Shown piece by piece: positions 34,958-43,727 of a stretch of 64,000 bases of DNA. The stretch covers positions 698,860-762,859 of the forward strand of contig CAVZPO010000023.1 of assembly GCA_963777165.1 (NCBI GenBank), written 5' to 3'. Within the stretch, counting starts at the first letter, position 1, and each line of letters begins with the position of its first letter. The translations under genes were made by a program, and so were the position numbers. Origin of the DNA: DYJB01 sp963777165. GTDB taxonomy: Bacteria; Chloroflexota; Anaerolineae; Anaerolineales; E44-bin32. The notes below the pieces were generated by a model, which did not search any database, had not been told where the DNA came from, and saw nothing but the letters and a program-made list of their open reading frames with translations.

Positions 34958-35167
34958 CTAAAGAACGGTGACGCTGCTGGCCTGCGGGCCTTTCTGGCCC
35001 TGTTCGATCGTGAACTCGACCTTCTGACCCTCCTCCAGCGTGCGGAAACCCTCCGACTGGATGGCGGTGAAGTGGACGAACACGTCCGGGCCGCCTTCAC
35101 GGGCGATGAAACCGTACCCCTTCCCGCTGTTGAACCACTTCACGGTGCCGACAACACGCTCTGCCAT
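34958..35167 (-). CDS. Cold-shock protein (CspA family)
   Basis: 69-residue single OB-fold RNA chaperone that melts mRNA secondary structure. It carries both RNA-binding motifs: KGYGFIAREGGPDVFVHFTA (RNP1 and RNP2) and the start GTVKWFNSGKGYGF, with the closing VEFTIEQGQKGPQASSVTVL. Length is standard. It lies in its own transcription unit between a terminator and a long leader of about 155 nt, which is typical of cold-shock mRNAs whose 5' region switches structure with temperature. It may be expressed at all temperatures; the sequence does not say. AAGGAG precedes the ATG at 35167. Confidence 0.95.
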   Translation of the reverse strand: MAERVVGTVKWFNSGKGYGFIAREGGPDVFVHFTAIQSEGFRTLEEGQKVEFTIEQGQKGPQASSVTVL

Positions 35168-35330
35168 CTAACATGTCTCCTTCCGGCAAATGAGTGTTAG
35201 GCGCTTGCTTCGTTCGTCAGCCGTCGGGAATCCGGTCGCCCGGTCCTTACCAACACGGCCCGAGCAGAGTCCGCTCAGGCCGTGGTCTTTCGACTTCCTG
35301 ACTGAACTCACGCGCAACCTACGATCCGGG

Positions 35331-35359
35331 AGTTTAGCAGGGTTCCTTCGCAAAGTAAA
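35331..35359 (-). promoter_or_regulatory. Possible cold-shock gene promoter with long 5' leader
   Basis: On the minus strand TTTACT (35354-35359) and TAAACT (35331-35336), with a TG extended -10, are 17 bp apart. This would give a leader of about 155 nt down to the ATG at 35167, a length usual for cspA-type mRNAs. Both boxes match consensus in four of six positions. The gene-free stretch 35168-35528 otherwise shows nothing. Confidence 0.4.
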
Positions 35360-35528
35360 GACTTCGAATCGGGAACCGCCTGGCGCCCATGCTCCGCCGG
35401 GCGCGGAGGCCGACGGCGTCAGCCCAAGGTCAGCCGGGATTCGTGCGGCCGCAACCGCCCATGCTATCCTTGTCCACGTGGATCGGCCGTCTCGCAGCCC
35501 CGGCAGTGGCGGAACCGATCCGGGAGTG

Positions 35529-35756
35529 ATGATGCGTAAGGAACCCAAGAAGACGCCCTGGTACCTCTGGCCCTTTGTCGCCCTGTGGCGGCTGGTGACA
35601 GGAATCCTGGTGCTCACCGGCCGGCTCGTGGCGGTGATCCTGGGCCTGGTCCTGGTCCTCGTTGGGGCACTATTGAGCGCGACGGTCGTGGGGGCGATCG
35701 TTGGCGTTCCCTTGATCGTGTTCGGCGGCTTGTTGGTCGTGCGCGGGTTGTTCTGA
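35529..35756 (+). CDS. Small two-helix membrane protein
   Basis: 75 residues, not a named family. A basic, Pro-containing N-terminus (MMRKEPKKTPWYLWPFVALW) precedes a hydrophobic hairpin: RLVTGILVLTGRLVAVILGL and VGALLSATVVGAIVGVPLIVFGGLLVV. Two membrane helices are clear. Two ATGs at 35529 and 35532 share a GGGAGTG Shine-Dalgarno, which makes this a likely real gene despite its size. It ends 4 bp before the convergent mutS stop. Similar small proteins occur next to unrelated genes in Chloroflexota; function is unknown. Confidence 0.6.
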   Translation: MMRKEPKKTPWYLWPFVALWRLVTGILVLTGRLVAVILGLVLVLVGALLSATVVGAIVGVPLIVFGGLLVVRGLF

Positions 35757-35760
35757 GGAC

Positions 35761-38346
35761 TCAGCCCCGTGGCGGGCCCGGTGCCCGCCCGAAGCGACCC
35801 TGCCACTCGAACAGTTTGTTTAGCGCCTCCAGGGGCGTCAGGGACGCCACGTCAAGCGATTCGAGCTCCTTGAGCAGCGGGTCGTCCTGAGCGAAGAACG
35901 CCAGTTGGCGGATCGGGGCACGATCCGAGCGCACCTGGCCGGCGTCCGCCTCCAGTTGCGCCAGGATCTCCTGCGCGCGGTTGATGACCGGCCGCGGCAA
36001 ACCGGCCAGCTCGGCGACGTGGATCCCGTACGACCGATCGGCGCCCCCTGGCACGATGCGGTGCAGGAAGACCACCTGCCCCCCCTCTTCCGAAACGGCT
36101 ACGTTGTAGTTGCGCACGCCAGGCAGCACCTCGCCCAACCGGATCAGCTCGTGGTAGTGGGTGGCGAAGAGCGTGCGTGCCCGCAAGCGCGGATGGTTGT
36201 GGACGAACTCCACGACCGCCCAGGCGATCGATACCCCGTCGTAAGTGCTCGTCCCGCGCCCGACCTCGTCGAGGATCAGCAGGCTGCGCCGCGTTGCGTG
36301 GTGGAGGATGTTGGCCGTTTCCACCATCTCGACCATGAAGGTCGATTGCCCGGCGTGGATCTCGTCTTGCGCCCCGATGCGAGTGAAGATCCGGTCGGTC
36401 AGCCCCACGCGCGCGGAACGGGCGGGAACGAAAGACCCCATGTGGGCCATCAGGACGATCAAGGCCACCTGGCGCAAATAGGTGCTCTTGCCCGCCATGT
36501 TCGGGCCAGTGAGGACTCGCACCCGCTCGCCCTCCTCAAACGCGGCATCATTGGGGACGAAGCGCGCCCCGCGAAGGAATTCCTCGACCACCGGATGGCG
36601 GCCGTCTCGGATGTCGAGCACGTCCTCTTCGAGCACCTCAGGACGCACGTAGCCCCGTGCGACGGCCACCTCGGCCAGCGCAGACACCACGTCCAGGCGC
36701 GCCAGGGCGCGGGCGGTGCCCAGCAGCCGGGCCGCCTGCCCCCCGACCTCGCGGCACAGCTGACGGAAGACCTCCGCTTCGAGCTCGCGGATCCTCTCCT
36801 CGGCATTCAGGACGAGCGACTCGTACTCCTTCATCTCCGGAGTGATATAGCGCTCCGCGTTCACCAACGTCTGTTTGCGGATGTACTCCTCCGGCACCGC
36901 TCCGGCATTCGAACGCGTCACCTCGAGGTAGTATCCGAAGATCTTGTTGTAGCCCACCTTGAGACTCTTGATGCCGGTCCGCTCGCGCTCGACCGCTTCG
37001 AGCCCGGCGATCCACTCGCGCGCATGGCGGGAGGCCTCGACGACGCCGTCCAGTTGTTCGGCGAATCCGGGCCGGATCACGCCGACGTGCGCCAGCGTCG
37101 CCGGCGGGTCGTCGACCAACGCGCGATCCAGCAGGGCGCGCAGATCATCACAGGGATCGACCTGACCGGCGACGGGGCCGACCGATCCCAATCCGTCCGC
37201 CTGGGCGGCATGCTGGATGGCCGGGACTCGCCGCAGCGTCTCGCGCAGGGATGCCAGATCGCGTGGAGATGCCAGACCGGCGGTTGCGCGGTTGGCGAGG
37301 CGTTCCAGATCACCCAGCGGACGGAGAGCGCCGCGTACTTCGGTGCGTGCCATCCCGTGCGCGGCGAAGGCTTCAACCTGATCGAGCCGACGATCGATCC
37401 GGGCGCGATCCAGCAAGGGCGTCACCAGCCATGTGCGCAGCAGGCGGCGCCCCATCGGGGTCAAGGTGGCATCCAGCACCCCGAGCAGCGAGCCGCGCAC
37501 CTCCCCCGTGCGCAGCGTTTCGGTCAACTCCAGGTTGCGCCGCGTGGCATGATCGAGCGCCATGAAATCGTCGAGGGTGTAAGTCGAGAGGCGAGTCAGG
37601 AGCGGGAGGACGGCTTCCTGCGTCTCGGCCAGGTAGGCGAGCAGCGTCCCGGCGGCACGCGCCGCCTGGGGCTTGTCTTGCAGGCCGAAGCCGGCCAGGG
37701 TCGTCGTGCCAAAGTGCTCCCGGAGCCGCTCGTCTGCCCGCTGCAGGTCGAAGCGCCAGTCGGGGAGGATGGTTTGGTGCCCGTCCCAACCGATCTCCGC
37801 GGCGGACGATTCCGGGACCAGGGCCTCTGCCGGCCGCAGGCGGTTGAGCTCAAGACGCAGGGCCGTCCTGCGATCCGGCGCGGCGAACTCGGTGGCGGCA
37901 AACTCGCCGGTGCTGATGTCGGCGAACGCCACCCCGGCGATCTCGCCGTCGAGCACGACGGTCGCCAGGTAGTTGTTGGCGTCGCCAGGGAGCAGCCCGG
38001 GTTCGACCACGGTTCCCGGGGTCACCACGCGCACCACCTGGCGCGTGAACAACCCTCGCGCAGGCATCTCGCCCACCTGTTCGCAGATGGCGACGTGGTA
38101 GCCTTTCTCGATCAGCCGCGCCAGGTAGTTCTCCACGGCGTGGTAGGGTATGCCGGCCATCGGCACGCGCACGCCTTTGGCGACGTTGCGCGACGTAAGC
38201 ACGATGTCGAGTTCACGGGATGTGACCTCGGCATCCTGATCGAAGGTCTCATAGAAATCGCCCAGGCGGAAGAATACGATTGCGTCCGGGTGCTGGCGCT
38301 TGATCTGCAGGTACTGTTGCCGAACGGGGCTCAGGTCCTCAGTCAC
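35761..38346 (-). CDS. mutS: DNA mismatch repair protein MutS
   Basis: Recognises mismatches and small loops and recruits MutL. The 861-residue protein has the mismatch-reading domain with the FYE motif (FFRLGDFYETF near residue 25), a clamp and lever region, and a C-terminal ATPase with Walker A GPNMAGKSTYLRQ, the loop DEIHAGQSTFMVEM, and Walker B LLILDEVGRGTSTYDG. Length and order are normal for MutS1, which acts in DNA repair. No mutL is near. It is convergent with the small membrane protein and divergent from the ROK kinase. Confidence 0.97.
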   Translation of the reverse strand: MTEDLSPVRQQYLQIKRQHPDAIVFFRLGDFYETFDQDAEVTSRELDIVLTSRNVAKGVRVPMAGIPYHAVENYLARLIEKGYHVAICEQVGEMPARGLFTRQVVRVVTPGTVVEPGLLPGDANNYLATVVLDGEIAGVAFADISTGEFAATEFAAPDRRTALRLELNRLRPAEALVPESSAAEIGWDGHQTILPDWRFDLQRADERLREHFGTTTLAGFGLQDKPQAARAAGTLLAYLAETQEAVLPLLTRLSTYTLDDFMALDHATRRNLELTETLRTGEVRGSLLGVLDATLTPMGRRLLRTWLVTPLLDRARIDRRLDQVEAFAAHGMARTEVRGALRPLGDLERLANRATAGLASPRDLASLRETLRRVPAIQHAAQADGLGSVGPVAGQVDPCDDLRALLDRALVDDPPATLAHVGVIRPGFAEQLDGVVEASRHAREWIAGLEAVERERTGIKSLKVGYNKIFGYYLEVTRSNAGAVPEEYIRKQTLVNAERYITPEMKEYESLVLNAEERIRELEAEVFRQLCREVGGQAARLLGTARALARLDVVSALAEVAVARGYVRPEVLEEDVLDIRDGRHPVVEEFLRGARFVPNDAAFEEGERVRVLTGPNMAGKSTYLRQVALIVLMAHMGSFVPARSARVGLTDRIFTRIGAQDEIHAGQSTFMVEMVETANILHHATRRSLLILDEVGRGTSTYDGVSIAWAVVEFVHNHPRLRARTLFATHYHELIRLGEVLPGVRNYNVAVSEEGGQVVFLHRIVPGGADRSYGIHVAELAGLPRPVINRAQEILAQLEADAGQVRSDRAPIRQLAFFAQDDPLLKELESLDVASLTPLEALNKLFEWQGRFGRAPGPPRG

Positions 38347-38394
38347 AGCGGGCGCATTCTAAATCCGCGAGGGTGGAACCGCAAGCGGATATGC

Positions 38395-38400
38395 TATACT
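38395..38400 (+). promoter_or_regulatory. -10 element for a leaderless ROK kinase transcript
   Basis: TATACT, preceded by TG (extended -10), ends 6 bp before the ATG at 38407. No Shine-Dalgarno lies in the six bases between. Leaderless initiation is predicted. Confidence 0.5.
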
Positions 38401-38406
38401 GCGCGC

Positions 38407-39354
38407 ATGCCTGCGGTGGTAGCCGTTGACCTCGGCGGGACGAGCACTCGCGCCGCGTTTTATCCCCATGCCGAACCGCCGGCGACGGCGCAACACAAGC
38501 TCCCCACCCCGAGCGAGAGCGGCCCGGACGCGGTCCTCGACCGGATCGTCCAGGCGATCGAGGCGGTGCTCCCGCCGGGGACGCGCCCCGAACGGATCGG
38601 CGTCGGGGCGCCCGGTCCGCTGGATCCATATCGCGGCCTGGTGCTCGACGCGCCCAACCTGCCCGGGTTGGTCGATATGCCGCTGCGTGACCGCCTGAGC
38701 CAACGCCTCGGCTGCCCGGTCGCGATCGGGAACGACGCCAATCTGGCTGCCCTCGGCGAGCTGCGCTATGGTGCCGGACGAGGCGCCAGCCATCTGCTCT
38801 ATCTGACGATCGGCACAGGCATCGGCGGCGGGGTGATCGCCGACGGCCGCCTGCTCCTCGGGAAGCGCGGCCTGGCTGCCGAGCTTGGCCATATGCAGGC
38901 ACATGCAGCCGGCGAGCGCTGCGGCTGCGGCCAGATCGGTCACCTGGAGGCGATCGCCTCCGGTCCAGCGATCGCCCGGTCTGCCCGGAAGAGGCTGCTC
39001 ACCGGGGAACCGTCCAGCATGAGTTGGCTGCCAGGCGGCCCGGACTCGCTAACGACAAACGACATCGGGCTTGCTGCACTGCAAGGGGATGGACTGGCCC
39101 GCTCCGTACTGGAAGACGCCGGGCGCGCCATCGGCCGGCACCTGGCCAGCCTGGTGCATGCGTTCGACCCGGAGGTCATCGTCCTCGGAGGCGGCGTGTC
39201 GCTGATCGGCCCCTTGTTCTTCGAGCCGATCGAGAGGGCGATGCGCGTGCATATCATGCACCCTGCGTACCTCGAGGGACTGCGTCTGGTCGCAGCCGAA
39301 CTGGGCGATGAGGCCGGGCTGATCGGCTCCATGATCCTCGCCCGCGAACTCTGA
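38407..39354 (+). CDS. ROK-family sugar kinase (glucokinase-like)
   Basis: 315 residues of the ROK family, which phosphorylates glucose or related sugars with ATP. Seen are the phosphate-binding VAVDLGGTSTRAAF, the sugar-site GNDANLAALGELRYGAGRG with catalytic Asp in NDAN, the ROK signature TIGTGIGGGVIADGRLLLG, HMQAHAAGERCGCGQIGHLEAIASG with the zinc-binding Cys cluster, and VIVLGGGVSLIG. No DNA-binding domain, so it is an enzyme rather than a repressor. Start at 38407 begins exactly at the domain. It is 14 bp from the ABC binding protein gene, which suggests co-transcription. Confidence 0.9.
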   Translation: MPAVVAVDLGGTSTRAAFYPHAEPPATAQHKLPTPSESGPDAVLDRIVQAIEAVLPPGTRPERIGVGAPGPLDPYRGLVLDAPNLPGLVDMPLRDRLSQRLGCPVAIGNDANLAALGELRYGAGRGASHLLYLTIGTGIGGGVIADGRLLLGKRGLAAELGHMQAHAAGERCGCGQIGHLEAIASGPAIARSARKRLLTGEPSSMSWLPGGPDSLTTNDIGLAALQGDGLARSVLEDAGRAIGRHLASLVHAFDPEVIVLGGGVSLIGPLFFEPIERAMRVHIMHPAYLEGLRLVAAELGDEAGLIGSMILAREL

Positions 39355-39368
39355 AGGGAACGCCCGGG

Positions 39369-40946
39369 ATGCGCCTGAGGACTTTGTTTGCTGCGCTGCT
39401 CGTGCTTGTCAACATGTCTGCATGCACCCCGCCGGCAGCGCCCTCGGGCAGCCTGGTCTACGGCCTGACCCTGGCGCCGAGCGGGCTCGACCCGCATCTC
39501 AATGCCTCGTCGGAGCTTGGCATCCCACTCAGCTCAGTCTATGACACCCTTGTCGCCCTCGATCCGCAGACCGGCACCTTCGTGCCCGGATTGGCCCGCG
39601 ATTGGAGTATCTCGCCGGACGGGACGGAGTACACTTTTCACCTTCGCCGCGACGTGCGTTTTCACGACGGAACTCGTTTCGACTCTTCCGCCGTCCGCGC
39701 CAATCTCGACTACACCCTCAATCCGGACCACCACTCTCAGAAGGCTGCCTTCATGCTCGGCCCGTTCGACCGGGTGGAGACGCCGGATGATTTCACCGCC
39801 GTCCTGATCTTGAAGGAACCCTACGCCCCGCTGCTCGACTCGCTCTCGCAGGTCTACCTCGGCATGGCTTCCCCCAAGGCCCTTGCCGATTGGGGACCGG
39901 TGGACTACCAGTTCCACCAGGTCGGCACCGGACCGTACACCTTCGTCGAATACGTCCCGAATGACCACCTCACGCTGGAGGCCAACCCTGACTACGCGTG
40001 GGGACCATCGATCTACCAGCATCCCCGAGCCACGATCGATACGATCACCTTTCGCTTCTTCACCGACCCGGCCACACGCGCCCTGGCCCTCGAGAGCGGG
40101 GCAGCGGACGTCGTCGGCGAGATTCCACCCCATGATGCCGAACGCCTGTCCTCCACCGGAGACTACACGCTGCTCCCGGCCGCCATTCCCGGCCAGCCGC
40201 TCCAGTTCCTTCTCAACACGGCCCGCGTCCCGACGGACGATCTCAGAGTCCGGCAAGCCCTGATCCTCGGCGCCGACCGCGCCGCGATCGTTCGCACCGT
40301 CTTCGGCAGCACCTCGCCCGTCGCGCACGGCCCCTTCTCGGGGAACGTCACGGGGAGTTTCGAACAGGCCCCGCTCCCCGGGTATGACCCGCAGGCGGCA
40401 GGCCGGTTGCTCGACGAGGCCGGCTGGTTGCTCGAAGCCGGGCGGACGGTGCGCGTGCGCGACGGGCTGCCATTGCAGCTCCTGCTCGTCTCCCCCCCGT
40501 GGGGTTCGAACACGGAGGTCGCCCAGCTCTTGCAGGCGGATTGGGCGCGCCTGGGAATCGAGGTGCGCATCGAGGCGGTCGCCGGATTTGGACCCCTCAG
40601 GGAAGCACAGGCCGCCGGTGAGTACAACCTGATCGGTGTGAACCTGTTCGGCACCGATCCCGATTTGCTGCGTCCGTTCTTCACCACGGATGGAAGCTAC
40701 AACTGGTCCAACGTCCGTTCGGCCGAGCTGGACCGGCTCCTTCTCGAGGGCTCGCAGTTGACGGGGGACGGCGCCGCGCGCGCAGCACTGTACACGCAGG
40801 CCGCCAACCTGATCCGCGAGCAAGCCCTTCTGTTGCCGATTCGCGACTACATCAACCTGGTGGTTGCCAACGCGCGTGTGCTCGATCTTCGGTTTTCGGC
40901 CCAGGGATGGTTCCCCAACCTGATCGACCTGCAGCTGGCATCCTGA
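39369..40946 (+). CDS. ABC transporter substrate-binding lipoprotein, oligopeptide type
   Basis: 525 residues of the SBP_bac_5 family, the extracytoplasmic receptor for peptides, nickel or glycosides. The lipobox MSAC (TLFAALLVLVNMSAC) marks a lipid anchor. Core segments are SLVYGLTLAPSGLDPHL, DTLVALDPQTGTFVPGLARD, YTFHLRRDVRFHDGTRF, VGTGPYTFVEYVPNDHLTLE and LRVRQALILGADRAAIVR. The ligand cannot be named. The 3' end overlaps the first permease by 40 bp. Together with the two following permeases this forms an importer that lacks its own ATPases. Confidence 0.88.
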   Translation: MRLRTLFAALLVLVNMSACTPPAAPSGSLVYGLTLAPSGLDPHLNASSELGIPLSSVYDTLVALDPQTGTFVPGLARDWSISPDGTEYTFHLRRDVRFHDGTRFDSSAVRANLDYTLNPDHHSQKAAFMLGPFDRVETPDDFTAVLILKEPYAPLLDSLSQVYLGMASPKALADWGPVDYQFHQVGTGPYTFVEYVPNDHLTLEANPDYAWGPSIYQHPRATIDTITFRFFTDPATRALALESGAADVVGEIPPHDAERLSSTGDYTLLPAAIPGQPLQFLLNTARVPTDDLRVRQALILGADRAAIVRTVFGSTSPVAHGPFSGNVTGSFEQAPLPGYDPQAAGRLLDEAGWLLEAGRTVRVRDGLPLQLLLVSPPWGSNTEVAQLLQADWARLGIEVRIEAVAGFGPLREAQAAGEYNLIGVNLFGTDPDLLRPFFTTDGSYNWSNVRSAELDRLLLEGSQLTGDGAARAALYTQAANLIREQALLLPIRDYINLVVANARVLDLRFSAQGWFPNLIDLQLAS

Positions 40947-41851
40947 CGGCTGCGGGCCGGCGCGCGCTGGACGGGCTGCTCACTGCGTGGGCGGCCGTCA
41001 GCGTGACCTTCCTCGCCTTGCGCCTGGCCGGCGGAGACCCCGTGGCGAGCCTGCTGGCCCAAGGCCTCGCGTCGGTGGAGCAGGCGAAAGCGCTGCGACA
41101 TCAGCTCGGCCTCGATCTGCCTCTCCTCCAGCAGTACCTGCGCTTCCTGACGTCGCTGTCGCGTGGAGATCTTGGCCGTTCGCTCTACACCGGGCAACCC
41201 GTCACGCAGATCATCGGCGAGCAGATCCCGTACACGGCCCAATTGGCTGCGGCGGGACTCGCTGTGGCGCTTGTCCTCGGCCTGCTGCTCGGCCTGCTCG
41301 CAACCCACGAAGATCGCCGTCGCAGTCTGCCGCTGGCTTCGGGCGTGGCCGGCCTCGCCACAGCGCTTCCGGTTGCTTTTACGGGCATCCTGGCGATCCT
41401 GGCCGCCATCGCCATCAACTCCGCGCCGATTCTGCTTCGCGGTATTACGCTCCCCGCCCTGGTCCTGGGGTTTGCCTCCTCCGGCGCCATTGCCCGGCTT
41501 GTCCAGGCCGGGCTGCAGGAGACGCTGAGCGCACCGTTCATGCTGGCGGCGCGTGCTCGTGGTCTGCGGCGCGGCCCGCGGTTGTTGTGGCATGCACTGC
41601 GACCTGCGCTGCCGCCCGTCATCTCTTTGATCGCCGTGGAGGCTGCCTTCCTGTTCGGAGGCACGGTTGTCACCGAAAGCGTCTTCTCGCGCCCGGGGCT
41701 GGGAAGGCTCCTGGTGGCGTCGATCCTGCAAGGCGACTACCCCATCGCACAGGGACTGGTCGTCCTCTCGGCCTTGGTGTACACGGCCACTCACGTCCTG
41801 GCGGATGTCTTCGGGCTGGCGCTCGATCCCCGACTGAGGCGAAACGAATGA
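40907..41851 (+). CDS. ABC permease, DppB/OppB-like
   Basis: 314 residues with about six membrane helices: FLALRLAGGDPVASLLAQG in the N-terminal gate, then LAAAGLAVALVLGLLLGLLA, LPVAFTGILAILAAIAI, LPALVLGFASSGAIARLVQA and a closing pair. The EAA-type coupling loop that docks the ATPase is seen near MLAARARGLRRGPRLLWHAL. The N-terminus overlaps the binding-protein gene; ATG at 40907 is the only start with reasonable context, but an internal start is possible because the first helix begins only about 25 residues in. Works with the next permease. Confidence 0.88.
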   Translation: MVPQPDRPAAGILTAAGRRALDGLLTAWAAVSVTFLALRLAGGDPVASLLAQGLASVEQAKALRHQLGLDLPLLQQYLRFLTSLSRGDLGRSLYTGQPVTQIIGEQIPYTAQLAAAGLAVALVLGLLLGLLATHEDRRRSLPLASGVAGLATALPVAFTGILAILAAIAINSAPILLRGITLPALVLGFASSGAIARLVQAGLQETLSAPFMLAARARGLRRGPRLLWHALRPALPPVISLIAVEAAFLFGGTVVTESVFSRPGLGRLLVASILQGDYPIAQGLVVLSALVYTATHVLADVFGLALDPRLRRNE

Positions 41852-42687
41852 CGCGCCGCCTCCTCGCAGCGGCCGCCTCCGGCTGGCTCGTGTTGGTGGT
41901 CCTCGGGGCGATCCTCGCGCCGCTGCTGGCACCCTCCGGCCCGACCCAGCCCGTCGGCGCAGCGCTGGCAGCCCCAGGCGGCGGAGCGTTACTGGGTACC
42001 GATGCGCTGGGCCGCGACCTTTGGTCGCGGATGTTGTATGGCGCGCGCATCAGCCTGGCCGGCGCTCTCCTGGCCGCGTCGCTGGCCGTATGCCTGGGCG
42101 GCGGCTTCGGTCTGGCGGCCGCGATGAATGGCGGCTGGGTGGAGCGAGCGATTGTCTGGGGGGCGAACGCAATGCTGGCGATCCCGGGCCTGCTGTTGGC
42201 ATTCATGCTGTTGGCCGCGCTGGGCCCGGGGGTTGCGACGATCGTGCTGGCGGTCGGCCTTGGCGGGGCGCCCGGATTCGCACGACTCTCGCGCTCGGTC
42301 TTCCTGGCCGCGCGTCAGAGCGACTACGTTCGCGCGGCGCACGCCCTTGGCGCCGACCGGGCGTGGGTTGCATTCCGACACGTCTTGCCGAATGCCCGTG
42401 CGGCCTTGCTGTCGCTGGCGACGACGCACGTCGCCTGGGCGTTCCTCGGGATCACCACACTCACCTTCCTGGGACTGGCGGGCGATCCATCGCTCCCCGA
42501 GTGGGGAGCCATGTTGAATGAGGGCCGCTCGCATCTGATCGACGCACCGCACCTGGCACTCTGGCCGGGATCGGCGATCGCCCTGTGCGTCCTGTCGATC
42601 CAGTTCCTTGGCGGCTGGTTCACGCGCCGCGTCCAGCGGGAGGAGGCGAGCGGGACGCATTCGGACGGGCGCGGGAACAGGAGTTGA
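41848..42687 (+). CDS. ABC permease, DppC/OppC-like
   Basis: 279 residues. The start ATG at 41848 overlaps the previous stop as ATGA. The N-terminal helix (LLAAAASGWLVLVVLGAILA) and the OppC-type hallmark LLGTDALGRDLWSRMLYGARIS are clear, followed by AMLAIPGLLLAFMLLAALGPG and the EAA loop FLAARQSDYVRAAHALGADR. The frame is open upstream of the ATG, but that part overlaps permease 1. This is the second half of the importer pore. The next gene is a phosphate transporter, so no ATPases follow, although peptide importers normally also have DppD and DppF. Confidence 0.9.
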   Translation: MTRRLLAAAASGWLVLVVLGAILAPLLAPSGPTQPVGAALAAPGGGALLGTDALGRDLWSRMLYGARISLAGALLAASLAVCLGGGFGLAAAMNGGWVERAIVWGANAMLAIPGLLLAFMLLAALGPGVATIVLAVGLGGAPGFARLSRSVFLAARQSDYVRAAHALGADRAWVAFRHVLPNARAALLSLATTHVAWAFLGITTLTFLGLAGDPSLPEWGAMLNEGRSHLIDAPHLALWPGSAIALCVLSIQFLGGWFTRRVQREEASGTHSDGRGNRS

Positions 42688-42712
42688 CGGACGGCCGACC
42701 CTTGGGTATCCT
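42684..42712 (+). promoter_or_regulatory. Promoter before the PiT transporter gene
   Basis: TTGACG (42684-42689) and TATCCT (42707-42712) are 17 bp apart, overlapping the stop of the DppC-like gene. The gene starts at 42746, so a leader of about 27 nt is expected. Confidence 0.55.
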
Positions 42713-42745
42713 CCGAGCATTCATCTTCTGCAAGCCTGAGGTCCC

Positions 42746-43727
42746 ATGGTTTACGTGCTGATTGGCCTGGCGCTGGTCTTCGATTTCCTGAACGGCTTCC
42801 ATGACAGCTCGAACGTCGTCGCCACCCCGATCAGCAGCGGGGCGATGAACCCGCGCGCCGCGCTGTACACGGCGGCCGTGACGCACTTCGTGGCGCCGTT
42901 CCTGTTCGGCGTCGCCGTGGCCACGGCCATCGGCGACGGCCTGCTGGATGACCGATGCAATCACCATCAACGTCGTCGTCGCCGGCTTGTTCTCGGCCGT
43001 CATCTGGAATCTGGTCACCTGGTACCTCGGCCTGCCGTCGTCGTCGTCGCACGCGTTGGTCGGCGGCCTGCTGGGGGCGGCCGTCCTGGCCGAAGGCGTC
43101 CGCGTGGTGCAGATCGACGGACTGACCAAGATCATGATCGCCCTGTTGGTCTCACCGCTCCGCTCGGGCTGGTGGTCGGGTTCACCGTCATGAAGCTCAC
43201 GCTGTGGCTGGCGCGCAAGGCACCGCCCAGCGTCAACACCGGATTTCCGCCGTGCGCAGATCATCACCCTGGTCGGCTGGCATTGAGCCACGGGACGAAC
43301 GACGCCCAGAAGACGATGGGCGTGATCACCATGGGGCTGCTCGCCGGCCGGGATGATCCCGTGCTTCCAGGTGCCGATTTGGGTGATCGCGTTGAGCGCG
43401 GGGGCGATCGCGGCGGGTACGGCGATGGGAGGCTGGCGGCTGATCCGGACGCTGGGGGCGAAGATCTACCGCATTCGTCCAATCCACGGGTTCGCCTCGC
43501 AGATTGCCGGCGCGTCCGTGATCATGGGTGCGGCGCTCTTCGGCGGGCCGGTCAGCACGACGCAGGTCATGAGCTCGGCCATCATGGGCGTCGGGGCGGC
43601 GGAACGCTTGAGCAAAGTGCGCTGGCTCGTGCTGCGCGATCTGGCGGTCGCATGGCTGCTCACGATTCCGGCGACGGCCGCCCTCTCGGCGCTCGTGCTG
43701 CTGGGGCTGAACGTTCTCGGCGTCTAA
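42746..43727 (+). pseudogene. PiT-type phosphate transporter with five frame changes
   Basis: The segment encodes a complete PiT inorganic phosphate transporter of about 325 residues if the frame is followed through five slips. Segments in order are: VYVLIGLALVFDFLNGFHDS to DGLLDD; DAITINVVVAGLFSAVIWNL to LLVSP; PLGLVVGFTVMKLTLWLARK; AQIITLVGW; LSHGTNDAQKTMGVITMGLL; and MIPCFQVPIWVIALSAGAIA to the stop at 43727. Slips fall near 42945, 43165, 43250, 43284 and 43350, alternating +1 and -1. The PiT signatures GFHDSSN and LSHGTNDAQKTMG are conserved, so decay would be recent, or the sequence contains local indel errors. The stop overlaps the end of miaA. Confidence 0.6.

Noticed and set aside
35905..38406. 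Long plus-strand open frame upstream of the ROK kinase
   Set aside because: It is the reverse shadow of mutS; family similarity begins only at 38407.
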